DNA of 8,652 nt from an uncultured Elioraea sp. (GTDB lineage: Bacteria; Pseudomonadota; Alphaproteobacteria; Acetobacterales; Acetobacteraceae), in contig CALKJX010000083.1 in NCBI GenBank assembly GCA_937995555.1, positions 1 to 8,652 of the forward strand, in the 5' to 3' direction. This document shows positions 4,722 through 8,652 of this stretch, in pieces (the stretch's first letter is position 1; every line of letters begins with the position of its first letter). Position numbers and translations under genes: made by a program. The notes under the pieces are model-generated. The model saw only the letters and a list, made by a program, of their open reading frames with translations, had not been told where the DNA came from and did no database searches.

Positions 4722-6419
4722 GTGAACGAAACCACCTGGCGCGACCGCGCGGCGACGACGTTCGACTGCGAGAAGCGCCCCGCCACCGGCACGCGCGGGA
4801 TGGTGGTGAGCAACCATCCGCTCGCCTCGGCCGCCGGCGCCGAGATGCTGGCCGCCGGCGGCAATGCGGTGGATGCAGCCGTCGCGGCGCTGTTCACGCT
4901 CACGGTGGTCGAGCCGATGATGGTGGGCATCCTCGGCGGCGGGCTGACACATCTGCGCCTGCCCGACGGCACTCATCGCATCATCGACGGGCTTCCCACG
5001 GCACCGGCGGCGACGCGCCCGGACATCTATCGTCCGGTCTCAGACATACTGCCGACCTATCTCGACACCGAGGGGCGCGAGAATGCGGTCGGCCCGAAGG
5101 CGACTGCCACGCCGGGGGCCTTGCCCGCCTGGTGCGAGACGCTCGAGCGGTTCGGCACCATGCCGCTCGCTGACGTGATGGAGCCCGCGATCCGCCATGC
5201 CGCGCGCGGCTTCCGCATCACGCCGTTCCTGCACGAGTGCATCGCCGACACCGCGGTGGACCTGGCAAAGGACCGGGAGATCGCGCGGCTCTACCTGCCG
5301 GATGGCGCGCCGCTGGCGGCTGGTGCGCGGCTGGTGCAGGGGGACTATGCCGAGGTGTTGCGCGACATCGTGCGCGAGGGTCCGGCGGCGCTGCATGGGG
5401 GCGCGATCGGCCGGACCGTCGCCGATCATTCCGCCCGCGCGGGCGGGTTCCTGAGCCTTGCCGACCTCGCCGGCTACCGCACGGTCGAGCGCGCGGTCGT
5501 GCGCGGGACCTATCGCGGCGTCGAGATCGTCGGCCCGCCGCCGCCGTCCTCGGGCGGCGTGCACATCGTCCAGATGCTGAACATCCTGGAGGGCTACGAC
5601 ATCCGCAGCCTCGGCTTCGGCACCGCCGCGACGCTGCACCTGATCGCCGAGGCGCTGAAGATCGCCTTCGCCGACCGCAAGGCCGCCACCGGCGATCCGG
5701 CGTTCGTCGCGACGCCGGTCGCGCGGCTGCTCGACAAGACGTATGCGGCGGAGCGGCGCGCGGCACTCGATCCCGATCGCGCGCAGGCGTGGAGTGCCGC
5801 GGTGGCGATGCTGGAGTCCGCGAACACCACGCACATCACCGTGGCCGATGCGGAAGGCCGCATCGTCTGCTCGACCCAGACCATCAACAGCCTGTTCGGC
5901 GCGCGCATCGTCGTGCCCGGCACCGGGATGGTGGCAAACAACCACATGTATCTGTTCGACCCGCATCCCGGCCACGCGCTGTCGATCGCGCCCGGCAAGC
6001 GCGTGACCACCTCGATGTCGCCGATGATCGCGCTCGCCGACGGGCGGCCGCGCTATGCGCTCGGCCTGCCGGGCGGATTGCGCATCTTCGGCGCGGCGAT
6101 GCAGGCGCTCCTCAACCTGATCGATCACGGCATGGCGTTGCAGGAGGCGGTCGAGGCGCCGCGGCTTTGGACCCAGGGCCACACGGTGGAGGTCGAGACC
6201 GCGTTCCCCGAGACGGTGCGCGACGGGTTGCGCGGGCGCGGACACGAGATCGTCGTGCTGCCGCATGTCGCGAGCGGGATGAACGCGATCGCCTTCCACG
6301 ACGACGGGACGATGACGGGGGCGGCATGCTGGCGCGCCGACGGAACACCGATCGGCGTCAGCGGCGGCCATGCGCGCAGGGGCGTCCGGTTCTGGCCGGA
6401 CCGGGCGAAACCCGCCTGA
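4722..6419 (+). CDS. Gamma-glutamyltransferase-like Ntn hydrolase (substrate uncertain)
   Basis: The product is 565 residues from a GTG at 4722 with GGAG 7 nt upstream; earlier in-frame codons lack family similarity. The N-terminus has no signal peptide, unlike periplasmic E. coli GGT. Family landmarks are AAGGNAVDAAVA, the GILGGG loop, PPPPSSGG (Ser276-277), the autoprocessing site Asn368/Thr369 in NTTHITVAD, Asn389 (E. coli Asn411) in TINSLFG, TTSMSPM, and the LPGGLRI oxyanion glycines. Cleavage would give subunits of about 368 and 197 residues, normal for the family. Two substrate residues are changed: E. coli Arg114 aligns with Leu91 (DGLPTAP), and E. coli Asp433 aligns with Leu411 (NNHMYLF in place of NNQMDDF). 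It is therefore a GGT-like amidohydrolase or acylase, possibly comparable to HpxW/YwrD-type or cephalosporin-acylase-like members, rather than a proven glutathione-degrading enzyme. Confidence 0.88.
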   Translation: MNETTWRDRAATTFDCEKRPATGTRGMVVSNHPLASAAGAEMLAAGGNAVDAAVAALFTLTVVEPMMVGILGGGLTHLRLPDGTHRIIDGLPTAPAATRPDIYRPVSDILPTYLDTEGRENAVGPKATATPGALPAWCETLERFGTMPLADVMEPAIRHAARGFRITPFLHECIADTAVDLAKDREIARLYLPDGAPLAAGARLVQGDYAEVLRDIVREGPAALHGGAIGRTVADHSARAGGFLSLADLAGYRTVERAVVRGTYRGVEIVGPPPPSSGGVHIVQMLNILEGYDIRSLGFGTAATLHLIAEALKIAFADRKAATGDPAFVATPVARLLDKTYAAERRAALDPDRAQAWSAAVAMLESANTTHITVADAEGRIVCSTQTINSLFGARIVVPGTGMVANNHMYLFDPHPGHALSIAPGKRVTTSMSPMIALADGRPRYALGLPGGLRIFGAAMQALLNLIDHGMALQEAVEAPRLWTQGHTVEVETAFPETVRDGLRGRGHEIVVLPHVASGMNAIAFHDDGTMTGAACWRADGTPIGVSGGHARRGVRFWPDRAKPA

Positions 6420-6427
6420 CGCCTGGA

Positions 6428-6453
6428 GCGCGGCCGCCCCGCCGGCCCCGCGC
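6428..6453. terminator. GC-rich hairpin between convergent stops (possible terminator)
   Basis: In the 37-nt gap between the GGT-like stop and the gyrB stop, GCGCGGCC can pair with GGCC-CC-GCGC, leaving a two-base bulge and an 8-nt loop. There is no T run on either side, so it is at best a weak or bidirectional terminator. Confidence 0.3.
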
Positions 6454-6456
6454 GCA

Positions 6457-8652
<2,196 letters not shown>

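Overview
The window is a GC-rich chromosomal segment. Its composition, codon use, GTG/TTG starts, the TPR-like membrane protein at the left edge and the Gram-negative-type GyrB suggest an alphaproteobacterium, plausibly Rhodospirillales/Acetobacteraceae. The taxon is inferred from general features, not from a database match.

Layout, left to right. (1) Minus, 1-175: N-terminus of a single-pass membrane protein of the TPR/YfgM-like type, with a TTG start, cut by the window edge. (2) Plus, 345-701: a small predicted lipoprotein. (3) Minus, 2212 to 705: a two-gene unit made of a 121-aa XRE/HTH regulator with a GTG start, then, after 26 nt, a 371-aa protein of unknown function with a heptad-repeat linker. 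A perfect inverted repeat lies just upstream of the regulator and places a TTGACG hexamer on each strand. (4) Plus, 2343-3942: a short-chain dehydrogenase/reductase and an alpha/beta hydrolase 4 nt apart. (5) Minus, 3944-4600: a glutathione S-transferase-like protein whose stop lies 1 nt from the hydrolase stop. (6) Plus, 4722-6419: a gamma-glutamyltransferase-like Ntn hydrolase, divergent from the GST gene. (7) Minus, 6457 to past the right edge: gyrB, lacking its first residues.

Genes are tightly packed, and convergent stops are 1 to 37 nt apart. Units 4 to 6 look like a small accessory metabolic neighbourhood between housekeeping genes. The GGT-like enzyme keeps the autoprocessing threonine and oxyanion residues but lacks the Arg and Asp that hold the glutamyl group in E. 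coli GGT, so its substrate is probably not glutathione.

The most unusual part is unit 3: a self-contained regulator plus unknown effector with its own operator-like palindrome, a coiled-coil minisatellite, a T8 tract and a 22-bp intragenic palindrome. No RNA gene, CRISPR array, insertion sequence or attachment site was seen. No stretch over 300 bases lacks a gene.
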